From: Turritopsis dohrnii
Taxonomy: Eukaryota > Cnidaria > Hydrozoa > Anthoathecata > Oceaniidae
Direction of reading: 5' to 3'
DNA length: 64,000 bases
Assembly: GCA_027922465.2 (NCBI GenBank)
Contig: BQMF02000167.1
Coordinates: 124,001 to 188,000, forward strand
Shown in pieces: positions 25,756 to 36,722 of the stretch (positions within the stretch are counted from its first letter, which is position 1; the number at the start of each line of letters is the position of its first letter). Position numbers and translations under genes: made by a program. The notes below the pieces were generated by a model. The model was not told the DNA's origin. It ran no database searches and saw only the letters and a list, made by a program, of their open reading frames with translations.

Positions 25756-26523
25756 ATGCCGTCGAATAATTCAAAATATTATGTCAAATCTATAAAAACA
25801 AACACAGTTCAATCTAAAAAAATAGATGAATTGTTCAAAAGAAAAACTTCTTCAAACAACAAAGAAGTTGAGCCGTTATCCAAAAAAAGTTTATCTGACA
25901 ATGACCCTTGTTGTAGTAACACAACTGACGAATCACAGCCTGCTGCTTCAAACGAAACATTACCGTCTCAACAAGCTACCGAGGCTATTATTGTAACTGA
26001 TGAAACAACAGTCCAAACTCTTGCCGATCCTAATAACGATTATACATCTAGTGAAAATACATTAGAGAAAAATCTTCCTAAAATAAGTGATCTTCGCACT
26101 GCCACCAGTAGCTTAGAATACTATCAAAACAAATTTCCTGATTTGTATTATTGTATTACAACAAAAGGATGGTATTGCAAAACTTGTTCAAACTTCGCGT
26201 CTATCACCGGAAATGCACCTTTCATAAATTCACCGGGCAATTTTGGAGATCATCCCACACGACGAGCTAATAAACATTTAACATCGGAGCGGCATTTAGA
26301 GTCAGCAAAAAATAAACAAGCATTTATGGAAATGTCAAAAAGGCGCACTAATGTTTGGAAAATGCTTAAAGAAGCAAGCTATGCTCAGGAGGTTCAAAAA
26401 GTATCAACAAACCGATTTGTCCTTAAATGTTTTTATATATTTCCCCGAAGGGCGAAATATATGTTAAAACCGGCATTTCCTTCTCCTCCTCCTCCTTCTC
26501 CTTCTTTTCGTTCACTTTTATAG
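25756..26523 (+). pseudogene. hAT-like transposase, N-terminal part (TTF-type zinc finger)
   Basis: 255 codons from an ATG with a low-complexity N-terminus (Ser/Thr/Glu-rich, 1-115). A TTF-type zinc-finger block follows at roughly 120-200: YYCITTKGWYCKTCSNF… and …ANKHLTSERHLESAKN. This block precedes the RNase-H-like core in hAT-related (KIAA1586/ZNF862-like) transposases. The match stops around residue 220 (near 26,420). The remaining 35 residues are low-complexity Pro/Ser read-through into inserted sequence with a palindrome at 26,434-26,462. The rest of the transposase resumes about 2.1 kb downstream, so either an intron or an insertion splits the gene. I favour insertion because no convincing donor is visible. 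Confidence 0.7.
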
Positions 26524-28490
26524 CCGCAGTTCAGTGTTGAACTCTGGCCTAGCTAAGGTAGATAAGATTAGAGGCTAGTCTTCAGTAAAGTAGTACGCCA
26601 TCTTCTCAGTCAGTGTCAGTGCAGTGCAGATGGGATTTGAAGATGTTTTTTGCTAGCTTTAATGATTCAATAGATGAAACATTAAGTGATGTAAATGAAT
26701 CGTTTTATTTCTTAAAAAGTTTTAAAAACTTTTGAATGAACGTGTAAAAAAAAGACAAAAAAAGAAACATTGGTTATGTTTTGTTTATGTGTAGCTAAAC
26801 AATAATGTGTTATGATGATGATATTGGTAATTAAACGCTTGGAACAACAAACCATTGAAGCTGTGATTCCAGTGCAAAGGTTCATTCTCAATAACCAGGC
26901 TGAACATTTATTTAGTATGATCCTGATGTAATGTAGCCCAACTGAACTGAAAGCACGATGATGTATATACAGCATAAGAAGAAGGAAACCCTTTTCACGT
27001 GGAGATCAACCACCAGTTCAACCAGTTACGTTTATTAAAAACAGCAAGTAAATATGTGATGTCGTATATATAAGTTCAAAAAACCAGTTACGTATAATAT
27101 TTTAATACACGAGGATTGAGACACATAATAACTTGAAAGAATCTGGTGGAGTATACTTGGATAGCTGTTTAATCCAACAACATAAACATGGTTTACTATG
27201 AATGAAGTGATCATGTATACTGTTTTGATGCTGTATATCATATTTTATTTTTCAAAATGTAATAAATATATATATAATTACTGACAATCTTTCTTTACGA
27301 ACAACAAACATAAATCAAAACACAATCCAACATGGCAAACAGTCTGTAAATTGAATCAAGTCAGCAAACAAACTTCTGTTTTCAGCTATGTAGTGGTTTG
27401 GTTATATGGATGTGTATTTTCACTACGAAAATCTGTTGTTCGTTTCCATTTTGGATTTACGAAGGTCATTTTTATCACATAATAAACAATGAGTGTGAAC
27501 ACATTTTTTTGAACAGAGATATTTATTCTGATACTTGAATTTGGTTTTAGAAATTGTCATTTTAAGCCCATCTCTTTTTTGAAATAACTCTTCGGTCCTA
27601 ATTTGAAATGCTACGTAATATTTGTGTTAGTAAAAATTTTGATTGCTTATAATTATTAGTTATTTGCTTATGATGTTTACCCCAAAGTATTATACTATAT
27701 ATAGCTATTGAAAATGTTTATGCATAATAATAAACAGAATATTGAGAAGTTTCATTTTGAGAATTTTATTTACATTATATTTACAATTCCACTGTTCTGT
27801 TTTACATTGTTTACGGATGCAAAGCTTCTGCAACAATAAAGATCATACATTTGTTATGATGAAATTCTTTTACACATTGATGATATATGCAGTTGTTTAA
27901 TTGTAAATATTAGTCGCATTTAGGTCAGACCACAATGTAATACTTCCAAATATGGCATAAACTCTATTTACCAGTCTGTAGTTCAGTGGAATGAGCTTCA
28001 GATGCTTTATCCAGGATCCGACCTCACCACTCTTTCAAAATCTAAACTTATTAATCTTTACAAAAGCATTATTTTCAGTAATTACTGATTTGTTACAAAT
28101 TAAATTTTTACTTGTTTAAAGTAGTGATACAGTTTTGCACTTAACTTGTATTTTAGGTGGCCACCTCTCTGATTAGTCATTGACTATAAAGGTGTGTCTC
28201 CTTTCACTTTTTCAGATGTGTACATGATTTTCCTTGTTTTATTTGTTTGGGAATTATACTTTTATTGTATGTATCTGTTGGAATGAAGAATAAATACTAC
28301 TACTACTAGTGGTACTACTACTACTCATATAACTTTTAGCTAAGTGCCCATATAGTAACCTCTCACTTTTTATACTGTAATTGTTTCATCAAACATTTTT
28401 CTCATGGTTATCAATGTACACACAATAATTGGCAAAACTTATGCAACTTTGGGGAAATATATAGTCGCATTTTTGCGAATCTTGTTTCAG
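26424..28490. other. Insertion or intron splitting the transposase
   Basis: No coding sequence. It begins with a hairpin (ATATATTTC…GAAATATAT, 26,434-26,462) and a CCT/CTT-rich stretch. It contains a (TAC)n run near 28,300-28,325 and ends in TTTGCGAATCTTGTTTCAG, which resembles a 3' splice acceptor. No paired terminal repeats were recognised. Confidence 0.4.
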
Positions 28491-28507
28491 AATAACCCAC
28501 TTACTAA

Positions 28508-29271
28508 TTAATCAAAAATGGGCGCATACAAGTAACTTTAGAAACATTGTCGATCTTGTTGCTGATTGTGGAGGCGAGGAGGTTAAAACCCACATTCTTA
28601 ACGCCCCAGGAAACGCAATGTACATGTCTCCACATTACGTTGCAAAGTATATTGACGTGATGAATAATTATATCAAAGATTCTTTACTAGCATCTCTTAA
28701 ATCTGGTAAATTCACATTGTACAATGATGAAACGCAAGACGTAACATCTACGGAGCAAATGGCAATCTACGGAGCTTTTAAACATAACGGTGTCATTGCA
28801 GAACACTTTGTTGGGATTATCCCGATCAGTAAACTTGTTGAAACTCATTTAAGCGCAAAAAATATCCTTACTGCAATCGAAAAGTATCTTCAGTCTTCTG
28901 AACTATCTCTCTCAAACGCTAGGTTTTTCTGCATGGACACGACTAATGTAAATTCCGGTGAAAGGTCAGGTTTAAAGCGTCTTTTAAAGCATGCAGTCCC
29001 GCTGGGTGTGTGGATAGGATGTGGAAACCACAAACTAGCGTTATGTTTTAAACATTTGCTGCCAAAGTTTCATAAAGTTTCAGAGCAGCCAGCGGACATT
29101 GATCCACAGAAATTAAAAGGTGAGTGGGATGGTTTCCGAAGTGTCATGTTGGAGAGAAAAAAACTTTATCAAAGCAAAATAGATAAAAAAAATCGTAGCG
29201 GCAACAGAAAAAAGTGTACTGGAAACCTTACAAAAGGCTGGACAGCAGTATACACCCGCATTACTATTTAA
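28508..29271 (+). pseudogene. hAT-like transposase, RNase-H core
   Basis: The open frame continues from upstream of its first ATG (28,618), consistent with being the middle of a longer protein. Recognisable are YNDETQDVTSTEQMAIYGAF (the DUF4371-like catalytic Asp region), FFCMDTTNVNSGERSGLKRL and GCGNHKLALCFKHLLP. These are the insertion-domain region of KIAA1586-type hAT transposases. After about residue 190 the frame shifts into Lys-rich read-through; the correct frame appears to continue past 29,160 in another register, so the copy is broken. Confidence 0.7.
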
Positions 29272-29354
29272 AGATCTAGATGTCGATTCAGTTGCCCGTG
29301 AATTATTTCCTTGTTGCATGTATTTGCTTCAACTTTCAATTATGTTCCCTTTGA

Positions 29355-29552
29355 GTGTATCATGGTGTGGAACGTTTATTTTCGAAAATGAAATTGATAA
29401 AAACTCGATTGAGGAACAGCCTGTCACAAGTATCCTTGGATGCATTATTACGTATCTGCACAGAGAAGCCGGAAAAGTTTAGTGACAATGAGTATGAGTA
29501 TTTTGTTGATACACTCAAAAAACTAAATCCAAATATGAGAATAAAACTCTAA
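29355..29552 (+). pseudogene. hAT-like transposase, C-terminal dimerisation segment
   Basis: VERLFSKMKLIKTRLRNSLS and the following SLDALLRICTEKP correspond to the hATC dimerisation region ('F..m..iKT..Rn.l....ld.ll.I…'). It lies 80 bp after the core segment in a different frame. Its stop at 29,552 would be the natural C-terminus of the transposase. Confidence 0.7.
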
Positions 29553-30045
29553 ATTGAACATATGTTTATTGTTGTTATTATTTCTTATGTTTCTTATTTT
29601 TCTTAAGATTTTCTTCCCAGTTTACTTATTCTAATTCCATTTTTGTTCTGTTTTGAAATATAAAAAAACGATACATCTACTAACCTTCGCGATGGCTTTT
29701 TTTCTTTTTTTTCCGAAGCTTTGCAATTTATAATTTTTAGATCTTCTAATTTTTACGCCCTGCGAGGGTTACTTGTAAAAATCCATCTGAACTCAACTTG
29801 AATCTTGATAAATAAAGCAATAGGTTATGGAATGTATTTTCTGGATTAAAAATGAACATCGAGTTTGTTATGTGCATGGAATGAACTTGCATTATTGCTT
29901 CCGTTTTCTTTTCTCACCTCTGATCCAACTGTCGGTGCCGGTAAAAAGTAATTCAAATATGCGAATCCCTGGTTGTTAGGTCGTGTGGCGTATATTGTTT
30001 CGTAGTAAATTACTACACTTCCGAAAATATAAAATCATGTAGTTT
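29553..30045. other. No gene; transposon interior
   Basis: AT-rich 3' flank of the transposase. Nothing distinct is seen. Confidence 0.35.
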
Positions 30046-31058
30046 CAGTCTTGGAAGTATATTTTTTAGTAGGTGCCTTAACAAAGAAGCCCGTAAGGCC
30101 TTCTTGGCGCGCTATAAACGCGCCAGCAAATTTTTTAAAAACAGCACTCCTCAACCTTTTCTAGGCGCGTTGCGCACCTATTCTGCACACCATCACGCGC
30201 CATTTAAACAGTAAGAATGCTAGCATCGTTTTCGTTTATTCAAGGAGTACAATCACGCGTGATAATGATGATAAAATACTACCAATTTCGTCGTTAGTAA
30301 ATTCGCGATAATTTAAAAATCTGTTTATATAAAGACGCTTGTATATCAAAACTTATATTATGAAAAGTTATGTCAGTGATACGTTGTTTGTATTGATAGG
30401 AAGCTCATTAATTATTCATAAGGTTGTGTCTGTCGTTGGAAAAGAAAAAAATTTTCCAGATGTTTTATTGTAAAACATATCGTTGAAGATAAAAATACAA
30501 CATGATGAAGTAAACACCTGAACAACTTTTATGTATTTGTTCACTGACCACATTAAAACGTTTGCAAGTTAGTTTGCTTTGATTTGCACAACGCAAAAAG
30601 TTTCTTCAATAACTTTTGAAAAAATGAATGAACATTTTCAGACGTCACGATAGTATTCCCAAAGGCTGTCGGCTTAGTCAACATTTTCTCTACACAGACA
30701 TTTCCTGCGTTTTATGTTTTTACATAAAGAACTGGTGGCGTACTTTCGAAAGCCCAATTTACATATATACAAAGAAACTTTTTCTTGCAAAGAAATTATG
30801 TGGATTGAGTTTTAAAATATCAAGCAAACTGGCAAAAACATGCTCAAAGTCAGCAAAATTAACATTAATTAACATTAGAACGTTTGAATGAACGTTGCTC
30901 TTACGTTATTTTGCTGACTTTGAACAGGTTTTTGCCTGTTGGGAAAAAAACGTAACAGATGTTCAGGCGCGCGAGAAGAAGCGCTCCATAGTCTTTCTAG
31001 GAGCGTATGGAGGTGCGCGAGCGCGATAGCGATAGCGCGCCTTATTCTTCCAAGACTG
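30046..31058. mobile_element. 1.0-kb MITE, CAGTCTTGGAAG ends, 6-bp target duplication
   Basis: The ends are CAGTCTTGGAAG and CTTCCAAGACTG, with TAGTTT immediately outside on both sides (a 6-bp direct repeat). GC-rich GGCGCGCTAT blocks lie just inside each end in inverted orientation. There is no coding sequence. It is nested in the 7.7-kb element. Confidence 0.75.
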
Positions 31059-31504
31059 TAGTTTATTTGGCATACAGTATTTACAGGGAAATATGAGAGA
31101 AAAGTTTTCTTCATAAGTTGTTTTTTTGTTGATTTTTACGGCCCCAATTGGAAATTTCTAGCTAACACCCTGGCTTTTCGGAAACTTTTTATTTCTCGAA
31201 AAATATGTCCGCTTGTCTGTTCAGTCATAACTGAATGAATCAGAGTTTATCATGTCAAAACAAGCGAGTTTGTTTTGTATTTATTGCTATTTGGCAAATT
31301 TAGCGCTTTTTCGTAAAGAGCGATATTTATAAGCGATAATAGTGATAATGATAAAACTACAAGCGCTAAATTTATCACTAATATTGCTACTACATTCGTA
31401 AATAAGAACAAATTAGCGCTAAAACCCATTGTTCTTTTAGCGCTATTAGCACTTGGTATAAAGCGCTATTATCGCTTGTAGTGATTTTCCTTTGAATCGT
31501 CACA

Positions 31505-31981
31505 TATATTAAGATGGAACCTAGAAGTTCAGGTATGAAAAATAGTACTGGGACTTTTAAATCAAAGTGAAAGCGAAAACGATGATTTCAAATTTAACAG
31601 ATACTAATTTGATGAAAAGAAATGAATAATTGTTTTTTGATTCTTCCTTTCTTCCTTGTCTCGCCCCACTGCGTCCTTAACCTGATCCAACACCTTCAGG
31701 AAATTGCAATCTTTGTTCTGTGTGAATAAAGAATATCTCCTGATGGTGTTGACAGAGAGCATCATCAGTATCAATCAATCAATGAACTTTAATTTTTGGA
31801 AACTTGCTATACAATAAAAATACATTCCAAATTAAGAAATACATTAGCTTTTTTCTTATTTAATTCTTCTAGGTACTGTCCGAACTTAATTAAAGCAAAA
31901 TATAGGGTTGGTAAGGGCGGTGGACAAAATATTATATATATATATATATAAGCACCACCAAATCTTTATCACTCCATAAAT
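31505..31981. other. No gene; (TA)n near 31,930
   Basis: AT-rich with a TA dinucleotide run at 31,931-31,951 that immediately precedes the reverse transcriptase fragment and may mark its insertion site. Confidence 0.35.
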
Positions 31982-32767
31982 ATGGAAGGAAAACATATTG
32001 CGAAATCATACGATCTGGATAAACGTGCTGAATGCTTAGCGAAATCGTCCACCTTTGTGTCACTTAAAGACCACAAGGAACACTTTAATTCCAAACCGAC
32101 TTGCAGATTGATCAACCCCTGTAAGTCAGAACTTGACGCGATCAGTAAATCCATCCTCGACGAGATTAACACCAAGATCCGTAAAGACTCGCATTTCAAC
32201 CAATGGAAAAACACCGACGACGTAATAGAATGGTTCAACGCAATATCTGAGAAAAACTCCTGTTCCTTCATTCAATTGGACATCAAAGAGTTTTACCCAT
32301 CCATCACTCCAGAAATCCTGAACTCTGCGTTAGAATTTGCAAAGAAATTTACCGATATAAGCGACAAGAATATAAGAACAATACGCCATTGTAGAAAATA
32401 CCTGCTCTTCTATAACGATGAAGCTTGGAAGAAAAAAACCTGTCAAGACTCCTTCGATGTCACAATGGGAAGTTACGACGGCGCAGAAATTTGCGAATTG
32501 GTTGGCCTATTGATTCTTAGCCGATTATCATGTATCATAGACTATAAGCAGATTGGACTGTACCGTGACGATGGCTTGGTATACCTAAGAAATTGTAACC
32601 CAAGAGAAATCGATAAAAAGAGAAAAGAAATAATCAAATGCTTCAAAGATATTGGTTTCCAAATTGAAATCGAAACAAACTTGAAGACTGCCAATTTCTT
32701 AGACATCACAATGGACTTGAACACCGACGTGAACAACATGAAACTGATAGTTGTGAATAATATGTAG
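31982..32767 (+). pseudogene. Reverse transcriptase fragment (YRDD box)
   Basis: 261 codons, uninterrupted. RT fingers: FVSLKDHKEHFNSKPTCRLI. Motif A: FIQLDIKEFYPSITPEIL. Motif B-like: VTMGSYDGAEICELVGLLIL. Motif C: IGLYRDDGLVYL, with the catalytic aspartates. Then NFLDITMDLNTD. This is a recognisable RT type common in cnidarian genomes; I cannot place it firmly among LINE or Penelope-like groups. The start is an arbitrary internal methionine and the end falls short of the usual C-terminal domain. No endonuclease is present, so it is a truncated copy with an unusually intact catalytic core. Confidence 0.75.
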
Positions 32768-32825
32768 TTTTTATTTTATCCTGCTATTCACACAATACAT
32801 TTAAAAAAATTCCCGGTACTTAACA

Positions 32826-34156
32826 CAGGCCTGGAAATTTGGCGGAAACGATCGTTATCGTTTCCGTGTCGTTTCCGCAAATTCTAAATTACGGTAACGA
32901 TAGTTCGTTTCCCTTAACATAGAACAGATTGTTTCGTCTTTAAAGCTTAGTTTCCACTTGAGAATTATAAGTTTGTCGCAAAAGTTTTTCAGAAATGCCT
33001 CACAAACTTCTCCGATTGTGGACCACAAAAACTCTCATGATTGTTTTCACAAAATATTATTTGTTTACTCTTTCCTGGTCATGAATGGCGCGCGATATCG
33101 TAAATCAATATAAACTAAAGTCACACATGCAACATATTTTTCATGTTCTTACATGAATAAAGACCACATCTTTTTTCTTCCATCTATTATGTATTGTGTT
33201 GAATTAACTACCTGTAGATGAAATAGCTGGTGTATTAATATTAACCTTCGTCATTGTTCATTATTTAAAAAAGGAAATTCATTCATTCAAAACTCACCAC
33301 ACGGGTGTGCATTTTAAACGAAAGTAAAACTAAACAAAAAAGAATATGAATTACATAGATAGATGATAGGCAAATAACTGTCAAAATTTTATTCCCCAGT
33401 GCAAGCATCATGAATGTCGTGTAGCAAAGCGTTACAACAACACAGATGAGAACCAGTCTTAGGAAGACACTATAGTGCATTCTCGTAACTAAACGAACAA
33501 TGATAGGGTTCAAATAGTTATCACGCGATGAATAAGTATTAATAGAACACCAGCTTAATGTGAAAACGATTTCTTCACTTTACTAAAGCTAGGGCGACAT
33601 GAGGGACTTTATTTATTTTTCTTTCTTTCAGTATTTTTTTTCTGTCATGCTCAGTTTTTTTCATTCATTTGAATTGCTATGGAAAGAAAATTTTAATTCC
33701 CATCTGGAGTATGAATGCGCCTTAACTTTTACATTATTGAAACCACAAGTAAAACCAATTAGATTTTATACACATCATTGGAACTTTATTTGAGAAGTGG
33801 TGAAGTATAAAGAGAAAGGCAATCAGTCTCCTGTGTTTGGGGTTCACAGGTTAAATCGTCCCCCTTATTTCACTTATCCTTCGTCTGATGTCTGAACGCT
33901 ATTTCAAGACTTGTGAAACCCACAAAAAAATTAAATAACATCGCACATGCAAAACTGAAGAATCACATCCTATCGCACGTGCAAACGTGATCTCTATGTA
34001 TTTAATGTCCTTATTTTCGTTATCGTTACCATCGTTACCGTATCGTTACCGCTAACTTAAATTTACGGAAACGAGTTTACGTTCCATCGTTTCCGTGAGT
34101 ATTAAATGACGGTAACGATAGTTCGTTTCCCATAACAATGGAAATTTCCAGGCCTG
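32826..34156. mobile_element. 1.3-kb element with CAGGCCTGGAAATTT ends
   Basis: The left terminus is CAGGCCTGGAAATTTGGCG and the right terminus is GGAAATTTCCAGGCCTG, so about 15 bp pair as inverted repeats. Subterminal GTTATCGTTTCCGT-type repeats occur on both sides (32,850-32,910 and 34,020-34,130). CA…TG ends and the CAGG start suggest a hAT-related non-autonomous element. No target duplication is clear. Confidence 0.6.
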
Positions 34157-34513
34157 TACAGAAAACAGTCTTCTCCTTTTGACGAGTGCGATCGCACGCG
34201 CACGTGCTATCACACGCGTAAAAAGACCTAGGCGTACATTTGATTGCACGCGCCGATTTGTCATCACCGCGTGAAAAAATCCTTTGTTCGTGGGCATAGC
34301 GTATGATTTTAACGAGTCAAGAAATGCCGCGGAATTTATTAGTCACCCGGTTTCTATTTAAAAATGATTTCCAGAGTGCAATATTTTTTCTCATACATTT
34401 TTCTTCAACATCACGTGCCCTATTGTTCGACTTGCGAAGACATGCCATGTTCGATCGAACGAAAATTGTAAAGTCTTCTAGTCATTTCATTCAATATATA
34501 AGTTTTTGTTGAA
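34157..34513. other. No gene; candidate promoter region
   Basis: Contains a CG-rich patch at 34,185-34,220 and a TATA-box-like AATATATAAG at 34,494-34,503, just ahead of the small open frame. Confidence 0.3.
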
Positions 34514-34726
34514 ATGGCAATGAATATCAAGTGCGACGACTCTATTTGGTCTGATTACGAGGGAGCAGATCTTATCGAGCGTGCAGTTGATATTCATTTG
34601 CAGAAAAAGAGGAAACTTCAACTCGACGATAATGAATGTCAACGTAAGAAGATCGCCGTTGACGAAAATGACAGAACAGGACCAACAGATGAAAATAGTG
34701 ATGAGCCAAATAACGAATATGAATAA
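34514..34726 (+). CDS. Small acidic hypothetical protein
   Basis: 70 codons beginning MAMNIKCDDSIWSDYEGADL, with a Lys/Arg patch (QKKRKLQL) and an Asp/Glu/Asn-rich tail. No family is recognised. Support for a real gene: a TATA-like AATATATAAG about 15 bp upstream, non-random composition, and AATAAAG plus an A-rich run at 34,801-34,816. After the stop, another frame continues in acidic residues (SDDESQSDNEMD) to a stop near 34,770, as if one base had been lost and a longer acidic tail cut off. It could be a host microexon gene, a retrocopy or a transposon accessory frame. Confidence 0.35.
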   Translation: MAMNIKCDDSIWSDYEGADLIERAVDIHLQKKRKLQLDDNECQRKKIAVDENDRTGPTDENSDEPNNEYE

Positions 34727-35137
34727 GTGATGATGAGAGCCAGAGTGATAATGAGATGGACATGTTTTAGTTGTAAAAGTTATGAAGAAGTTTTAAAAAG
34801 TAATAAAGAAAAAAAAAGGTTTTCCTAAATGTATCGTGCCAATTTTTCTCCTCATTATATTACGAATTAAGAACATACTTTTAATAAGTTATCCTATCTC
34901 ACTTTCCGAGTTATAAATCACTCAATCCTTTCGTTTCTTAATAATCCTTAGAAACAAACAAAGAATATTGCGCAATGATATTACTTATTCGTTTTCAAAG
35001 TTATTAAAAGGAGGTATATTTTCCAATCACATAAAATATCAGATCGCACTGGTACGAATCGCACGCGTAGGAAATTTTACGAGTGCATTTTACCGCACGC
35101 ATGGTATTTTTAAAAGGAGAAGACTGAGAAAAAGTCT
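34727..35137. other. No gene; A-rich tail and flank
   Basis: Includes the AATAAAG plus A-run (34,801-34,816) after the small open frame. Nothing else is identified. Confidence 0.35.
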
Positions 35138-35455
35138 GTTTTTATTTATTTATTTATTTATTTACGAATGTTTACCCAGGATAGCCTCTTCAGTTCCTCA
35201 AGGTACTGTTATCAATGAGAGTCCTGCGAAGAAGGAGGTCCTACAGCATTTAAACCCCCATTTGGGCTACGGGGAAGCTGTAATGACAGAAACCGCTCAA
35301 CTAGACAACCACCCTAGACATCATTCCTACTCTCTTGCTGAGTGCTAAGCAGAGAGGAGTGATTCACACTGTTATAGTCGCTGGTATGACTCGGTCGGGG
35401 ATTGAACCCGCGACCTCCCGAACATACACTCTACCACAAGGCTACCAGTCGGTAT
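35138..35455 (-). repeat. tRNA-derived SINE with (AAAT)n tail
   Basis: Read on the minus strand it starts at about 35,455 with TAGCCTTGTGGTAGAGTG (A box) and then GGTTCAATCCCCGACC (B box), a tRNA-like head. A body of about 230 bp follows, ending in (AAAT)n at 35,139-35,164. The boxes, head-body-tail order and simple-repeat tail fit a SINE transcribed by RNA polymerase III. Confidence 0.75.
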
Positions 35456-36010
35456 ATTGTAATTGTTTTGAAATAAATAAGCAAATTTTTAATAATAATA
35501 CTTGTTGTTCTTAATGCTTTTGGTTCTCGAAACCCTGTTACTTGTTACTTCAGCGGTGTGGCCACCTCTCTGCTGATTAGTCATCCATGCATGGATCCAT
35601 TATATATCCATTATTATTATATCCATTATTATTCCATGGAATATAATGGTGTCCACAGTGTATTATGGAGACTTCAAAAGTGGTGCTAAAGTGGATTTAA
35701 TTCTCCTAAGAGCACGTTGTACTTGTCATTCTAATTTGGCTACTTCGTATTTAAGTTATATGCCTACAAAGACACAACATACATCATCATATTATACTAT
35801 TTTCTTTGTAACCATACGGTTACGACATTATACTGGCTACAATGCTTTTTAATCATTGTTACTTTTATTTTGAATCCTTTATGTTATTGCTGTTGATCAA
35901 TTAAAGGGAAAATCACTTACTTGGCGATAAGAGAGGTAAAGCTCCCATAAAAACAAAAGCCATAAGAAAACGAACGTCATTACGAAAAAAGGAGCAGCCA
36001 TCTTGAATTA
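35456..36010. other. No gene recognised
   Basis: AT-rich with short ATCCATTATTATT direct repeats near 35,600-35,640. Ends at the TTA target site of the following MITE. Confidence 0.35.
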
Positions 36011-36695
36011 AGGCGGATTTCCACTAGGCGAACTTTTTCGCGCGACGCGAACTTTTTCGCCGCTAAGCATGCGTAGTAGCATTATTGCGTAATGTTGAGA
36101 ATCATTCTGCGATCGACTTCGACGAAAAAAAAAGTAGAATTCATTTCAACTTTTTCGCTTCGAAAATGTTCGCTAACCAATGAAAGCGTTATTAATTTGC
36201 TAGTTCAGCATTAAAGAAATAAATTTATTCACAATAATCAAAGTGGCAGCAGAACATGTGTCACAGTCACAAAGTTTTCTACAGCAATTACATGGAAATG
36301 AAAATTACATGCTTCTCAATGGATGGATCAATATATGCCAGTCATTCTTCATAAATTGATGGTGTCATTCGAAAATTTTTAAAAAGTATTCCTGGTCATG
36401 TAGCATTAACTCTTTCACTAAAAGATGAAATTCACCTTTTTGCAATCTTTCTTGGTATATGTTACGGACCCTTTTTTGCTTCGATGTTCTGTTATTGTGA
36501 CAATATTTTAGAATTATGGTCTTTTTTTAGAAGCAGTAGTTTCTTTACCTTCATGTTTATTTACAAACCAATTTGCATCAGTGCGCGCGCCAAAAGTGTG
36601 CGAACGTGTGGAAATCAAATTCTGTTTGTCGACGAAAATTTCGCATCGAAAAATGTCGCGTCGCGCGAAAAAGTTCGCCTAGTGGAAATCCGCCT
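36011..36695. mobile_element. 685-bp PIF/Harbinger-type MITE (TTA target)
   Basis: The termini are AGGCGGATTTCCACTAGGCG and its reverse complement, identical over 40 bp, flanked by TTA on each side. A 3-bp TWA duplication is the hallmark of PIF/Harbinger. Interior motifs of CGAACTTTTTCGC type are repeated. There is no transposase, so the element is non-autonomous. Confidence 0.75.
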
Positions 36696-36722
36696 TTAAT
36701 AATCATGTGCATACACGGCGGA

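Larger units (their letters stand above)
23803..31504. mobile_element. 7.7-kb DNA transposon with perfect 43-bp TIRs
   Basis: The left end reads TGTGACGATTCAAAGGAAAA… and the right end is its reverse complement, identical over 43 bp. Both are flanked by TA. The subterminal regions on both sides carry repeated AGCGCTAA/TTAGCGCT motifs (23,840-23,930 and 31,310-31,470). The interior holds a split hAT-like transposase (25,756-29,552) and a nested MITE (30,046-31,058). TIR identity across 7.7 kb suggests one element rather than two unrelated ends. TA flanks and TGTGAC ends are not typical of hAT, so the transposase may itself be a passenger. Confidence 0.55.

Noticed and set aside
26424..28490. 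Ordinary spliceosomal intron in the transposase
   Set aside because: The 3' end looks like an acceptor, but no matching donor in the right phase was found and the flanking copy is already broken; left undecided, favouring insertion.
32826..34156. Link between this element and the RT fragment to its left
   Set aside because: The element has its own inverted ends; adjacency to the RT fragment appears coincidental.
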